From: CAVQCX01 sp963711095
GTDB taxonomy: Bacteria; Pseudomonadota; Gammaproteobacteria; Chromatiales; Chromatiaceae
Direction of reading: 5' to 3'
DNA: 64,000 bases
Assembly (NCBI GenBank): GCA_963711095.1
Contig: CAVQCX010000016.1
Location: forward strand, 1-64,000
The position numbers were made by a program, and so were the translations under genes. This document shows, one piece after another, positions 39,263-48,154 of this stretch (positions within the stretch are counted from its first letter, which is position 1; every line of letters starts with the position of its first letter). A model generated the notes under the pieces. That model was not told the origin of the DNA. It ran no database searches and saw only the letters and a list, made by a program, of their open reading frames with translations.

Positions 39263-39547
39263 ATGAACATACATGAAGCAGTTCGTTTGATTAATAATCT
39301 TGATTACGAGGAAGGACCGAAAAGGCAGTTCGGCCCAAAATATTCACTAATGCAGTTAGACAGAAACGGGGAAATAGTGGCGGTGTACAGATTCAAGAAA
39401 TCGCCCAGAGAAGAACACCAACTTGAGGCACTAAAGACTCATCGCGGTACAATTCAGATACCAGCAATGGTTGGAATTTTCGGTCCAGTGGAGGCGCTTG
39501 AAAAGCGAATTGCGAAAGCTGTGTGGCTGTTTTTTAAATTGAAATGA
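39263..39547 (+). CDS. Hypothetical protein (94 aa)
   Basis: A short soluble protein beginning MNIHEAVRLINNLDYEEGPKRQFGPKYSLMQLDRNGEIVAVYRF. It is less GC-rich than the surrounding chromosome. It has no membrane segment and no motif I know. It is the first of several small orphan genes among RAYT/REP and IS66 scars, so it is probably accessory DNA. Confidence 0.55.
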   Translation: MNIHEAVRLINNLDYEEGPKRQFGPKYSLMQLDRNGEIVAVYRFKKSPREEHQLEALKTHRGTIQIPAMVGIFGPVEALEKRIAKAVWLFFKLK

Positions 39548-39657
39548 CCACACAGTAGCAAGGGGGCGGATGCAAAGACTTAAAATGCGAAGGGAAGGGG
39601 GGGTGGGGTCAGAGCAAACTCGGAAACGGGCGCGAAAATATTGGTGGGGGGCAGATA

Positions 39658-39966
39658 ATGAGCAACGCAGAATTACTTACGCTGGCTAACGCTATGTCGG
39701 CTTGGACTGGGTGGAAGACGGAAATGTCACCACGTAGAGACGATCGGCGTTTCGCTAGTCGCTATGGCGCTGAGAAGGCCTCGAAATGGCTTCCTGTCCT
39801 TCATGCCATGGAGAATGATTTTTACACTTCGGACGCGCGTCACGTCGCCAATGATCTGCGAGAAATGGCGGCGATGTCGTCAGAGCAATTTAGAAAGAAG
39901 CATCCAGAGGTTGAAGAGTCTGTGGTTCATGCGCTCGCGTGGTGCTACACTTTCGATTACAAGTAA
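39658..39966 (+). CDS. Hypothetical protein (102 aa)
   Basis: It begins MSNAELLTLANAMSAWTGWKTEMSPRRDDRRFASRYG after a GGTGGGGGG-type ribosome binding region. The protein is helical and soluble (EKASKWLPVLHAMENDFYTSDARHVANDLREMAAMS). No family was recognised. It stands between REP-like GGGTCAG motifs at 39607 and 39982, which suggests that it lies in a region rearranged by RAYT activity. Confidence 0.55.
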   Translation: MSNAELLTLANAMSAWTGWKTEMSPRRDDRRFASRYGAEKASKWLPVLHAMENDFYTSDARHVANDLREMAAMSSEQFRKKHPEVEESVVHALAWCYTFDYK

Positions 39967-39995
39967 TTTTGAACGGGAAGTGGGGTCAGCGGGAA

Positions 39996-40535
39996 GTGAT
40001 AACCAACCACGTGCATATTCTGGCGACGCCGCAAAGGGAGGACAGCATCTCAAAGACCAAGCTGTCGCTCGGCCGCCAGTACGTAAGGCATTTCAACGCC
40101 ACCTACCGTCGTATCTGCACCCTCTGGGAGGGGCGCTACAAGTCCTGCGTGGTGGAGCCGGAGAGGTACCTTCTTATATGCCACCGTTACATTGAGCTCA
40201 ATCCGGTGCGCGCAGGGATGGTGGGGGACCCCTCGAATTACCGGTGGTCTAGCTACCGAAGCAACGGACTCGGTGAAAGGGGTTTCAAACTAAAGCCCGG
40301 TGATGAATACCCGAGCCTGGGACGGTGGCCAGCGGAGCGCCAGAAGGCTTATAGGGCGCTGTTTGATGTGCGTGTCGACGCGGTCATGATCAAACAAATT
40401 CGGGAGTCGGTTGACAAGGGCTTGGTGCTGGGATCGGAGCGGCTCAAGGATGACATCAAGGCAAGCCTGAACCGGCGAGTGCGTCCTGCGGAGATGGGGA
40501 GACAGCGGCTGGGGGTGGGACAGGAGCCAAAGTGA
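39996..40535 (+). pseudogene. RAYT transposase, N-terminally truncated
   Basis: The frame opens, possibly at GTG 39996, directly at the HUH motif (ITNHVHILATP). It continues with the tyrosine block LGRQYVRHFNATYRRI, LWEGRYKSCVVEPERYLL and YIELNPVRAGMV, and ends with a normal RAYT C-terminus (GSERLKDDIKASLNRRVRPAEMGRQRLG). About 55-60 residues normally found before the HUH motif are missing, including the conserved QRG strand, so activity is unlikely. A GGGTCAG motif lies just upstream. It is a different subfamily from the 29068/32446 copies and closer to the one at 2676. Confidence 0.78.
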
Positions 40536-40640
40536 AAGATTCCTCTGATCCCAGATTCTCACGAGGAGATTCGCATAAGTCTGGAATAATGTGAGTCTGT
40601 TGCGCAATCCCAATGTTATAAATGTGATAACTGGCGAAAA

Positions 40641-40919
40641 ATGATGCTATTGAGAATATCGCCTCAAAAAGTGGTCGATGATGCCTTAGGTTTTGTGGTG
40701 CAAGTCGCCGATCGGTATCACGTTGAATACGTCGAGAGAGATAGACGCGCAGTAGTAGAGGTAGATTTCGGTTCCACTGTGGGAATATACCGTGACACGG
40801 TGAAATTGTGGGTGACTCCCGGTGGGAATTTTTCGATGTCTGACGAAGAGCGGGGCGCCGTTTTGTCTCGGATTGAAAATGGGCTGCGGCTTATGGGGAG
40901 CAATATTGAGTATTGCTGA
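40641..40919 (+). CDS. Hypothetical protein (92 aa)
   Basis: It begins MMLLRISPQKVVDDALGFVVQVADRYHVEYVERDRRAVVEVDFG. Beta-rich and soluble, it resembles small immunity-like or phage-associated proteins in size, but no motif was recognised. It is AT-richer than the core genome and lies next to a convergent IS66 remnant. Confidence 0.5.
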   Translation: MMLLRISPQKVVDDALGFVVQVADRYHVEYVERDRRAVVEVDFGSTVGIYRDTVKLWVTPGGNFSMSDEERGAVLSRIENGLRLMGSNIEYC

Positions 40920-40964
40920 TCCACGGAAATGATGATAATTAGTGACAAAAGCTTGCGGCAGGTC

Positions 40965-41557
40965 CTGTTGAGACTGGCCAAGCTGTCTCGACATCGCTTT
41001 CCCAGATCACTGCGGGTTCCGCCGCTGATCTTGCGTCATTTGACGTACACCCGGATGTCGCCCTCGCTGTTGTTGGTATGCAGGGGGATGTCCGGGCGGC
41101 GCAGCACCAGCAGCAGCTTGGCTTTGTGGCCGTGCAACCGATTGAGGGTCTGGTTGAGGGTTTCAAAGGATGTGCGCTGAGTGAAGATGGCATCGAAGCG
41201 TGCCTCCAGGGCGGGCGCCAACGCCGGATCGGGATGGCGCTGGTAGGCCTTGAGGTCCGCATACAGCGTCCAGATCAGGTTTCGGACCCGCTCCTGGTCC
41301 AGGCGATGGGTCTCGTTGAGTGGGATCAGCTTGTGCACGAGGCGCTCGGCGTGCACCCAGCACAAGGCAGGCAGCAGGATGGCGAACTGACCGGCCCCAT
41401 CGCTGACGATCACCACCTCAAGCGAGAAGCCCTTTTCGATCAGCCCACCCAACAAGGCCCCTTCGGTGGCGATGCGCCGATGGCGCGCTTGATGCTGGTC
41501 CGGCGTTAGTGTCGGCGACGGGCCAGCGGCGTCCCTCGGACGGCGGCTCAGTTTTGG
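40965..41557 (-). pseudogene. IS66-family transposase, internal remnant
   Basis: Read on the minus strand from 41557: KLSRRPRDAAGPSPTLTPDQHQARHRRIATEGALLGGLIEKG, then VIVSDGAGQFAILLPALCWVHAERLVHKLIPL and HTNNSEGDIRVYVK. These are central and C-terminal blocks of IS66 TnpC (a catalytic Asp in SDGAGQF and the final Glu in NNSEGDIR). A TGA after VYVK interrupts RKISGGTRSDLGKRCRDSLASLNRTCRKL. The N-terminal half, the TnpA/TnpB genes and inverted repeats are missing. The remnant begins immediately after the stop of the DUF1841 gene. Confidence 0.75.
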
Positions 41558-41992
41558 CTACGGGCCTCCCAGCACCCGCTTCAGGCATTCGGCGTACCCG
41601 GCCTCGTCGGGCGGGCGCTGGCTGCGCTGGGCCTCCCACAGGGCCTGGGCCAGGCACTCCATCATGCGGTGCTCGGCCTCGTGGGCGTCTCCCAGGCGGC
41701 GGGCGAGCCGGCGGTGGGTCTCGGTGACGTCGGAGGGGCGTCCGGTCGCGAGCTGCTCGCGGATCCCCAGGTGCATGGCCAGGTGCAGGAAAGGGTTGCT
41801 CTCGCCCGCCTCGGGGAGATAGTCCCGCTGCAGCTGCTCGCCGGGTGCTTCGAGCAACGCGTGGTACTGCGGGTGCTCGCCCACCAGGTCGGCGATCTGC
41901 GCCTCCAGGGGTGTCAGCGGCTCGCCCTGCAGGCGCTTGCGCCAGGCCTCGGCGAAGGTACGGCGCATCTGGGTCCGGTCGTCGCTGAACAT
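41558..41992 (-). CDS. DUF1841 family protein
   Basis: A 144-aa protein. The start chosen is ATG 41992, which overlaps the last bases of nth (TGATG), giving MFSDDRTQMRRTFAEAWRKRL, the usual DUF1841 opening. The family motif NPFLHLAMHLGIREQLATGRP and the block HEAEHRMMECLAQALWEAQR are present. These small soluble proteins of beta/gammaproteobacteria commonly follow nth; their role is unknown. The overlap implies co-translation with nth at the end of the rnf operon. Confidence 0.85.
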   Translation of the reverse strand: MFSDDRTQMRRTFAEAWRKRLQGEPLTPLEAQIADLVGEHPQYHALLEAPGEQLQRDYLPEAGESNPFLHLAMHLGIREQLATGRPSDVTETHRRLARRLGDAHEAEHRMMECLAQALWEAQRSQRPPDEAGYAECLKRVLGGP

Positions 41993-42627
41993 CAGTCGCT
42001 CTGCTTGTCGGGGTACTCGCAGAGATCCTCGATCACGCAGGCCCCGCAGCGGGGCTTGCGGGCCAGGCAGCAATAGCGCCCATGCAGGATCAGCCAGTGG
42101 TGGGCGTCCTTGAGGAACGCCTTGGGGATGCTGCGGACCAGGTGGCGCTCGACCTCCAGCGGGGTCTTGCCCGGCGCCAGTCCGGTGCGGTTGGCGACCC
42201 GGAAGATGTGGGTGTCGACGGCCAGGGTGGGCTCTCCGAAGGCGGTGTTGAGGACCACGTTGGCGGTCTTGCGACCGACCCCGGGGAGTGCCTCCAGGGC
42301 CCTGCGGTCTGCCGGGACCTGGGCGTCGTGGCGCTCCAGCAGCATGCGGCAGGTCTCGATGATGTTCCGGGCCTTGGTGTTGAACAGGCCGATGGTGCGG
42401 ATGTGCTCGCGCAGGCCCTCCTCGCCGAGCGCGAGCATGGCCCGGGGCGTCGCCGCGACCGCGAACAGCCCGGCGGTGGCCTTGTTCACCGAGCGGTCGG
42501 TGGCCTGGGCGGACAGGATCACGGCGACCAGCAGCTCGAACGGCGAGCGGAACTGCAGCTCGGTGGTCGGGCTGGGGTTGTCGCGCTTGAGGCGCTCGAA
42601 GATCTCCCGGCGCTGCTCGCGGTTCAT
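41992..42627 (-). CDS. nth: Endonuclease III
   Basis: A 211-aa base-excision repair enzyme (DNA glycosylase and AP lyase for oxidised pyrimidines). It carries the helix-hairpin-helix LPGVGRKTANVVLN with the catalytic lysine, the catalytic aspartate in VDTHIFRVANR, and the C-terminal iron-sulfur loop with four cysteines spaced C-x6-C-x2-C-x5-C (CCLARKPRCGACVIEDLC). Length is standard. It follows rnfE by 31 bases, as in many gammaproteobacteria including E. coli, where nth is the last gene of the rsx/rnf operon. Confidence 0.96.
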   Translation of the reverse strand: MNREQRREIFERLKRDNPSPTTELQFRSPFELLVAVILSAQATDRSVNKATAGLFAVAATPRAMLALGEEGLREHIRTIGLFNTKARNIIETCRMLLERHDAQVPADRRALEALPGVGRKTANVVLNTAFGEPTLAVDTHIFRVANRTGLAPGKTPLEVERHLVRSIPKAFLKDAHHWLILHGRYCCLARKPRCGACVIEDLCEYPDKQSD

Positions 42628-42658
42628 GGTGCGGCGAGCGGTGCGTCCCGGCAGGCGC

Positions 42659-43361
42659 TCAGGCCGTGCTCGGCGCTGCCCCGGGCGTGGGCTCGCGGGC
42701 CGGCTGGGCGACGGCGTGCGCGCTTCGCCGGTCGATCACGTTCTTGAGCGCGATCAGGAAGCCCAGGCCGATGAAGGCCCCGGGTGGCAGGATCGCGATC
42801 AGCAGGCCGTGGAAGTCCGAGCCCAGGCTGAGCTCGATGGCGTGGGCCTGCTCGCCGAACAGCTGATGGGCCTGGGCGAGCAGGGTGCCCTGGCCGATCA
42901 GCTCGCGCAGGGCGCCGAGCACCGCCAGCACCGCAGTGATCCCCAGCCCCATGGCGACCCCGTCGGCGAGCGCCAGGCTCGGGGTGTGCTTGGAGGCAAA
43001 GGCCTCCGCCCGGCCGATGATGGTGCAGTTGGTGACGATCAGCGGGATGAAGATGCCCAGCACCTTGTCCAGCTCGTGGAAGTAGGCCTGCATGACCAGC
43101 TCGAACGGCAGTCACGAACGAGGCGATCACCAGGACGAACACCGGCAGGCGCACCTCGGGGCGGACGATCTGGCGGATCAGCGAGACCACGGTGTTGGAG
43201 AGGATGAGCACGGCCATGGTGGCGAGCCCCAGGCCAAGCCCGTTGACCGTGTTGCTCGTGACCGCGAGCAGCGGACAGAGCCCGAGCAGCGCGACCAGGC
43301 CCTGGTTGTTGGTCCAGAGTCCGTCCTTGAAGATCTTGCCGTAGCTGGGTGGGGCTGCCAT
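42659..43361 (-). CDS. rnfE: Electron transport complex subunit RnfE (frameshift in sequence)
   Basis: The protein begins MAAPPSYGKIFKDGLWTNNQGLVALLGLCPLLAVTSN and continues with several membrane helices to IASFVTAV; there one extra base (at about 43104, CGAACGG instead of CGACGG on the plus strand) shifts the frame. It resumes as ELVMQAYFHELDKVLGIFIPLIVTNCTIIGRAEAFA and ends at 42659. Removing the base gives 233 aa, the normal RnfE length. RnfE is an integral membrane subunit of the ferredoxin:NAD+ oxidoreductase, homologous to RnfA and NqrD. The residual coding sequence looks fully constrained, so a sequence error is likely. Confidence 0.88.
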
Positions 43362-44008
43362 CAGGATCTCTCCTGCCGTTTGTCGGCCGGTCTTGCGGAC
43401 TTCTCAAACAGCCGGTCCGCATTGTCTCGATAGTAGATCAGAGTGTTCTTGACCGCCCGCACGACCGCCCGCGGGGTGATGGTCGCGCCGCTGAACTGGT
43501 CGAATACGCCGCCGTCGCGCTTGACCCGCCATTGCTCGGCGGGCGGATTCGTGAGGGATTTACCGTCGAAGCCGAGGATCCAGTCGGACTTGTCCGCTTC
43601 GATGCGGTCGCCCAGCCCTGGGGTTTCTTTCTGGGAGACCACCCGCACGCCCCCGAGCGTGCCATCCCCGCGCACTGCCACCAGCAGCTTGATGGGTCCG
43701 CTGTAGCCGTCCGGGACCACCGTGGTGAACACCGCGGCGGCGGGCGCGTCCTTGATGCGCCCCCGGTACACGGTGGTGGACTCCGATCCCAGCAGCTCCC
43801 GGCTGCTGACCTTGATGCGGTCGGCGAGCATGTCGTTGTCCACGCTCTGGGCCGGCACCAGGGCGTGCAGTAGCTGGAGCATGGCGGCGCGCTCGTTGGC
43901 GGCGATCCGGTCCGCGGTGGCCTCGTGGGTGAAGGCGACCAGCGCGCTGCCGGCGACCCCGAAGGAACCGAGCAGGACCCCCGCGACCAGGGTCCGGTGC
44001 CTAATCAT
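43361..44008 (-). CDS. rnfG: Electron transport complex subunit RnfG
   Basis: The 215-aa product has one N-terminal membrane helix (TLVAGVLLGSFGVAGSALVAF) and a periplasmic FMN-binding domain. The covalent flavin site DQFSGATITPRAVVRAV is clear; the threonine of SGAT carries FMN in the family. It relays electrons on the outer face of the Rnf complex. The start overlaps rnfD by eight bases and the stop overlaps rnfE's start, so the genes are translationally coupled. Confidence 0.94.
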   Translation of the reverse strand: MIRHRTLVAGVLLGSFGVAGSALVAFTHEATADRIAANERAAMLQLLHALVPAQSVDNDMLADRIKVSSRELLGSESTTVYRGRIKDAPAAAVFTTVVPDGYSGPIKLLVAVRGDGTLGGVRVVSQKETPGLGDRIEADKSDWILGFDGKSLTNPPAEQWRVKRDGGVFDQFSGATITPRAVVRAVKNTLIYYRDNADRLFEKSARPADKRQERS

Positions 44009-45045
44009 CGGCCGACGTCCTGTGGCCGAACACGCGCGGCTGGGTGTAGCTGTCGATGGTTGGGGCGGCCATGTTCATCAACAGCACCGCGAAGGCGACC
44101 GCGTCCGGGTATCCGCCCCAGGAGCGGATGATGAACACCAGCACGCCGATCGAGGCCCCATAGATCAGCTGGCCCTTTGGGGTGGTGCAGGCCGTGACCG
44201 GATCGGTGGCGATGAAGAAGGCCCCGAGCATGGCCCCTCCGCTGAACAGATGGAAGGCGGGGAAGGGGTGTGTCTGGGGGTCCAGCGCCCAGAACAGTCC
44301 GGCGATCAGGGCCAGGGCGCCGAGCATCGAGACGGGAATCTGCCAGGTGATCACCCGGCGCCAGAGCAGATACAGGCCGCCGAGCAGGTACCAGTTGCCG
44401 ACCCACTCCCAGCCCCGGGCGCCGAAGTCCCCCCACACCGGGCTGCGGCGGATCTCGCTGATCATGTCGTGCATGGCGAGCTTGGTACGCATCTCGTCGA
44501 GCGGGGTGGCCCCGGAGATGCTGTCCCAGGTCAGCGCGGCGGGCAGGTGGCCGGTGAAGATCGCCGCCAGGGTGTCGACCAGGCCCAGGGGGTGCGTATT
44601 GAGCATCGCAGGCGGCAGCCAGGTGGTCATCTGCACCGGGTAGGAAATGAGCAGCAGCACATAGCCGGCCATGGCCGGGTTGAACGGGTTGTAGCCGAGT
44701 CCGCCGTAGAGCTGCTTGACCACGATGATCGCAAAACCGGTGCCCAGCACCGTCATCCACCAGGGCAGCAGGGGCGGCACGCAGATGCCGAGCAGCAGCG
44801 CCGTGACCAGGGCGCTGAGGTCGCCGATGGCGACGCCCACCGGCCGGCCCCTCCAGCGCATCACCAGGGCCTCGGCCGCGAGCGCGGCGAGCGCCGCGAG
44901 CGTCATGTTCACGAGCACGCCCCAGCCGAAATACCAGGTCATGGCGATGGCCCCGGGCACCAGCGCCAGGATCACGTCGAGCATGACCCGGTTGACCCGG
45001 TTCGGCAGAACCGCGTGGGGCGAAGCTCAGGGCACGAAACTCCAT
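44001..45045 (-). CDS. rnfD: Electron transport complex subunit RnfD (frameshift near start)
   Basis: With the ATG at 45045 and removal of one extra base near 45023 (CTTCG for CTCG on the coding strand), the N-terminus reads MEFRALSSPHAVLPNRVNRVMLDVILALVPG, and the protein is 347 aa, as in E. coli RnfD. Without correction only an internal ATG at 44984 is available. There are about nine membrane helices; the second covalent FMN site SISGATPLDEM is present, as are FNPAMAGYVLLLISYP and FFIATDPVTACTT. RnfD is a membrane electron carrier homologous to NqrB. Confidence 0.9.
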
Positions 45046-45049
45046 GTGC

Positions 45050-46741
45050 TCAGGCCCGCCGGTCTGGTACCGGCTCCGGCGTCCCCGCGGGCGACCCGGC
45101 GCCCTCGCGCCGGCGGGCGTCACCGGGCTGCTGCGGACCGGCTGGCGGCGCGCCCTGCGCCGATTTCTTCTGCGCGACCCGTTGCATCGCCGCTGCGATG
45201 GCCGCCTTCTTGGCGTCCTGACCGGCAGCGGCCCCGGTGTCGGCGGGGCCCTCGGCCAGCTCCTCCTTGCGCTTGCGCAGCCGGGCCTTGCGCTCGCGCT
45301 CCAGGCGCTCCAGGCGCTCCAGGCGCGCCTCGTGGCGCTGCCGGGCCCGATCGGCCTTGCGTCGCTCCTGCTCCTGGGCCCAGATCTCGGTCTTGGCGAA
45401 GCGGTAGTACTGCACCAGCGGGATGTGCGAGGGACAGACGTAGGCACAGCAGCCACACTCGATACAGTCGAACAGGCTGTAGTCCTGGACCCGGTCGAAG
45501 TCCCGAGCGCGGGTGAGCCAGTACAGCTGCTGGGGCAGCAGGCTCACCGGACAGACCCGGGCGCAGGCCCCGCAGCGGATGCATGCGAGCGCGGGGCCCG
45601 GGTGCGGGTCCTCCTGCGCTCCGGTCGCCAGCAGGCAGTTGGCGCCTTTGGTGATGGGCACCCGGTCGGTGCGCAGGGCGAAGCCCATCATCGGACCACC
45701 GAGCACCAGCTCGGCCAGGGCGCCGCTGTAGCCCCCGCAGGTGCCGATCAGCCAGTCTGCCGGCGTGCCGATCAGTACCTCGCGGTTCTGGGGCTCGGCC
45801 ATGCCGGCGCCGGTGAGCGTGACGATGCGCGAGATCAGGGGGCGCCCCCGCACCACCGCGTCGGCGACCGCCGCAGCGGTTGCCACGTTGTGGCAGACAA
45901 CGCCGATCTGGGCCGGGATGCCGTGGCTCGGCACCTCGCGCCCGGTCAGCACCCGGATCAGCTGTTTTTCGCCGCCGCTCGGATACAGGGTGGGGACGAC
46001 CACCAGCTCGAGATTGTCGCTTGCGGTCGCCTCGATGCTGCGGCGCAGCGCCGCGATCGCCTCCGGCTTGTTGTCCTCGACCCCGATCAGGCAGTGCCGC
46101 GCCCCGAGGATGTGCAGCAGCACCCGGGCCCCTTCGATCACCTGGTCTGCGCGCTCGCGCATCAGCATGTCGTCGCAGGTGATGTAGGGCTCGCATTCGG
46201 CCCCGTTCAGGATCAGGGTGTGGATCGGCTGGTCGGGCCCCGGGGTGAGCTTGACGGCGCTCGGAAAGGCGGCGCCGCCCAGCCCGACCAGCCCGGCCCA
46301 GCGGATGCGCTCGCGAAGCTGCGCCGGATCGACCTGCTCGAACCCCGGGAGCGGCTCGGGCAGCTCGGCCCAGTGCTCCAGCCCATCGGTCTCGATCTCG
46401 ATGCAGGGGGCGGAGAGTCCGGAGGGGTGTGGCACCGGGTGCTCGGCGATGGCGGTCACGCGCCCCGAGCTCGGGGCATGCAGCGCCGCGCTGACGTAGC
46501 CCTTGGGCCGGGCGATCAGCTGGCCCTTGAGCACCCGCTCGCCCGGCCGGACCAGCACCTCGGGCGCTGCGCCGATGTGCTGCTGCAGGGGCAGGATCAG
46601 CCGCGGCGGCAGGGGCGCGGGCGCGATCGGGCCGGCGGTGGACTGGTGCTTGTTGTCGGGCAGCTGCAGACCCCCCGGGAAATGCCAGAGCTGGCGCCGG
46701 GGGGCCGCCGGGGCGAATGGCGACAGCGGTGCGGAGGCCAT
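45050..46741 (-). CDS. rnfC: Electron transport complex subunit RnfC
   Basis: A 563-aa intact frame. The N-terminal half holds the flavin/NADH-binding region (GLVGLGGAAFPSAVKL, ILNGAECEPYITCDDMLM). Two [4Fe-4S] sites follow in CIRCGACARVCPVSLLP and CIECGCCAYVCPSHIP. The C-terminal 100 residues are a charged Arg/Glu/Ala-rich extension (EQERRKADRARQRHEARLE), as common in proteobacterial RnfC. The subunit exchanges electrons with NAD(H) on the cytoplasmic side. It ends five bases before rnfD. Confidence 0.95.
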   Translation of the reverse strand: MASAPLSPFAPAAPRRQLWHFPGGLQLPDNKHQSTAGPIAPAPLPPRLILPLQQHIGAAPEVLVRPGERVLKGQLIARPKGYVSAALHAPSSGRVTAIAEHPVPHPSGLSAPCIEIETDGLEHWAELPEPLPGFEQVDPAQLRERIRWAGLVGLGGAAFPSAVKLTPGPDQPIHTLILNGAECEPYITCDDMLMRERADQVIEGARVLLHILGARHCLIGVEDNKPEAIAALRRSIEATASDNLELVVVPTLYPSGGEKQLIRVLTGREVPSHGIPAQIGVVCHNVATAAAVADAVVRGRPLISRIVTLTGAGMAEPQNREVLIGTPADWLIGTCGGYSGALAELVLGGPMMGFALRTDRVPITKGANCLLATGAQEDPHPGPALACIRCGACARVCPVSLLPQQLYWLTRARDFDRVQDYSLFDCIECGCCAYVCPSHIPLVQYYRFAKTEIWAQEQERRKADRARQRHEARLERLERLERERKARLRKRKEELAEGPADTGAAAGQDAKKAAIAAAMQRVAQKKSAQGAPPAGPQQPGDARRREGAGSPAGTPEPVPDRRA

Positions 46742-46745
46742 AGCG

Positions 46746-47308
46746 TCAGGCGGCGGCCGAGGCGCCGATGTCGCGGCCGGTGTCGCCTGGGAACGGCCAT
46801 TTCCAGGTGCGTATCTCCTGGGGGATCGGCTGCATGCGGATGCAATCGACCGGACACGGCGGCAGGCAGAGCTCGCAACCGGTGCATTCGCTGGCGATTA
46901 CGGTGTGCATCTGCTTGGCCGCGCCCAGGATGGCATCCACCGGGCAGGCCTGGATACACAGGGTGCAGCCGATGCAGAGCTTCTCGTCGATGACCGCGAC
47001 CGAGGGCAGCTTGACGGCCAGCGATTCGTCCAGGGGCACTGGGTCGCGGCCGAGCAGGTCGGCCAGGGACAGGATGGTGTTCTCCCCCCCGGGGCGCAGC
47101 GATTGATCTCCGCCTCGCCGTTGGCGATGGCCTCGGCATAGGGGCGGCAGCCGGGGAAGCCGCACTGGCCGCACTGGGTCTGGGGCAGCAGCTCGTCGAT
47201 TTTCTCCACGATCGGGTTGCCCTCGACGCGGAAATGCACGCTCGCATAGCCGAGCAGCAGGCCGAAGGCGAGCGCGAGCAGGGTCAGGGTGAGGATCGCG
47301 GTGAGCAC
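46746..47308 (-). CDS. rnfB: Electron transport complex subunit RnfB (frameshift in sequence)
   Basis: The GTG at 47308 gives (M)LTAILTLTLLALAFGLLLGYASVHF, a membrane anchor, then CGQCGFPGCRPYAEAIANGEAEINRCAPGG with four cysteines. The coding frame breaks in a run of seven G (47084-47090, C on the plus strand); one more G restores GGENTILSLADLLGRDP and the two ferredoxin sites CIGCTLCIQACPVDAI and CTGCELCLPPCPVDCI. The corrected length is 187 aa, as expected. RnfB accepts electrons from ferredoxin. A homopolymer miscount is the simplest explanation. Confidence 0.9.
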
Positions 47309-47321
47309 GGCGGCCTCCCGG

Positions 47322-47903
47322 TCAGCTCTGGACGAGCCCGGCAAAGCCCATGAAGGCCATGGACATCAAGCCCGCGGTGATCAGCGCGATGGCGCTGCCC
47401 TGGAATGGGCGCGGGACGTCGGCCACGGCGACGCGCTCGCGGATCGCGGCGAACAGCACCAGCACCAACGCAAAGCCCACCGCCGCCCCGAAGCCGTACA
47501 GGGCCGATTCCACGAAGTCGTGGTGCTGCTGGGTGTTGAGCAGCGCCACGCCAAGCACCGCGCAGTTGGTGGTGATCAGCGGCAGAAAGATCCCCAGCAC
47601 CCGGTACAGCACCGGACTGGTCTTGTATATGACCATCTCGGTGAACTGCACCACCACCGCAATCACCAGGATGAACGCGATGGTGCGCAGATACTCCAGG
47701 CCCAGCGGTATCAGCAGGTACTCGTCGACCAGGTAGGAGGAGGCGGCGGACAGCGTGAGCACGAAGGTGGTGGCGAGCCCCATGCCGGTCGCGGTCTCGA
47801 GCTTGCGCGACACGCCCATGACCGGACAAAGGCCCAGGAACTTCACCAGGACAAAGTTGTTGACCAGGACCGTGCTGATCAGGATGAGCGCGTACTCTTG
47901 CAT
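47322..47903 (-). CDS. rnfA: Electron transport complex subunit RnfA
   Basis: A 193-aa, six-helix membrane protein beginning MQEYALILISTVLVNNFVLVKFLGLCPVMGVSRKLETATGMG, nearly canonical RnfA. The two half-helix motifs around LGLCP and ITTNCAVLG hold the cysteines that bind the intramembrane [2Fe-2S] cluster together with RnfE. It is the first gene of the operon rnfA-B-C-D-G-E-nth-DUF1841. In phototrophs the complex usually drives ferredoxin reduction at the expense of the ion gradient, for example for nitrogen fixation. Confidence 0.96.
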   Translation of the reverse strand: MQEYALILISTVLVNNFVLVKFLGLCPVMGVSRKLETATGMGLATTFVLTLSAASSYLVDEYLLIPLGLEYLRTIAFILVIAVVVQFTEMVIYKTSPVLYRVLGIFLPLITTNCAVLGVALLNTQQHHDFVESALYGFGAAVGFALVLVLFAAIRERVAVADVPRPFQGSAIALITAGLMSMAFMGFAGLVQS

Positions 47904-48154
47904 GAGCTTCCGGAATGTCGCTTAATCGAAAAAGCATAAAACTCCACCCCTGGCCTTACAACCGCGCCCTGTCCCGGGATTGACGCAGGGGGCGACACTC
48001 CTTAATCTGCCACGCCCAACACCTCCGATTGCGGAGGAAGCGCAAGGGCCCCCACGGGCAGAGAGTGGCGCGCTTGTGTCGCCCGCCACGACAGGCAACA
48101 TGCCCCGGCAACGCCGCTCCGTTCGGAAATCGTCGAAATAAAAGGAAAGCATTC
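47904..48154. other. Divergent promoter region between rnfA and the OmpH-like gene
   Basis: The 250 bases between divergently transcribed genes contain a short hairpin CCTCCG-ATTG-CGGAGG (48022-48037) and the ribosome binding site AAAGGAAAG before 48155. No confident -35/-10 pair and no RNA gene were identified. Confidence 0.35.

Noticed and set aside
44001..44984. rnfD starting at the internal ATG 44984
   Set aside because: The conserved N-terminal segment is present upstream after correcting one base, restoring the normal length.
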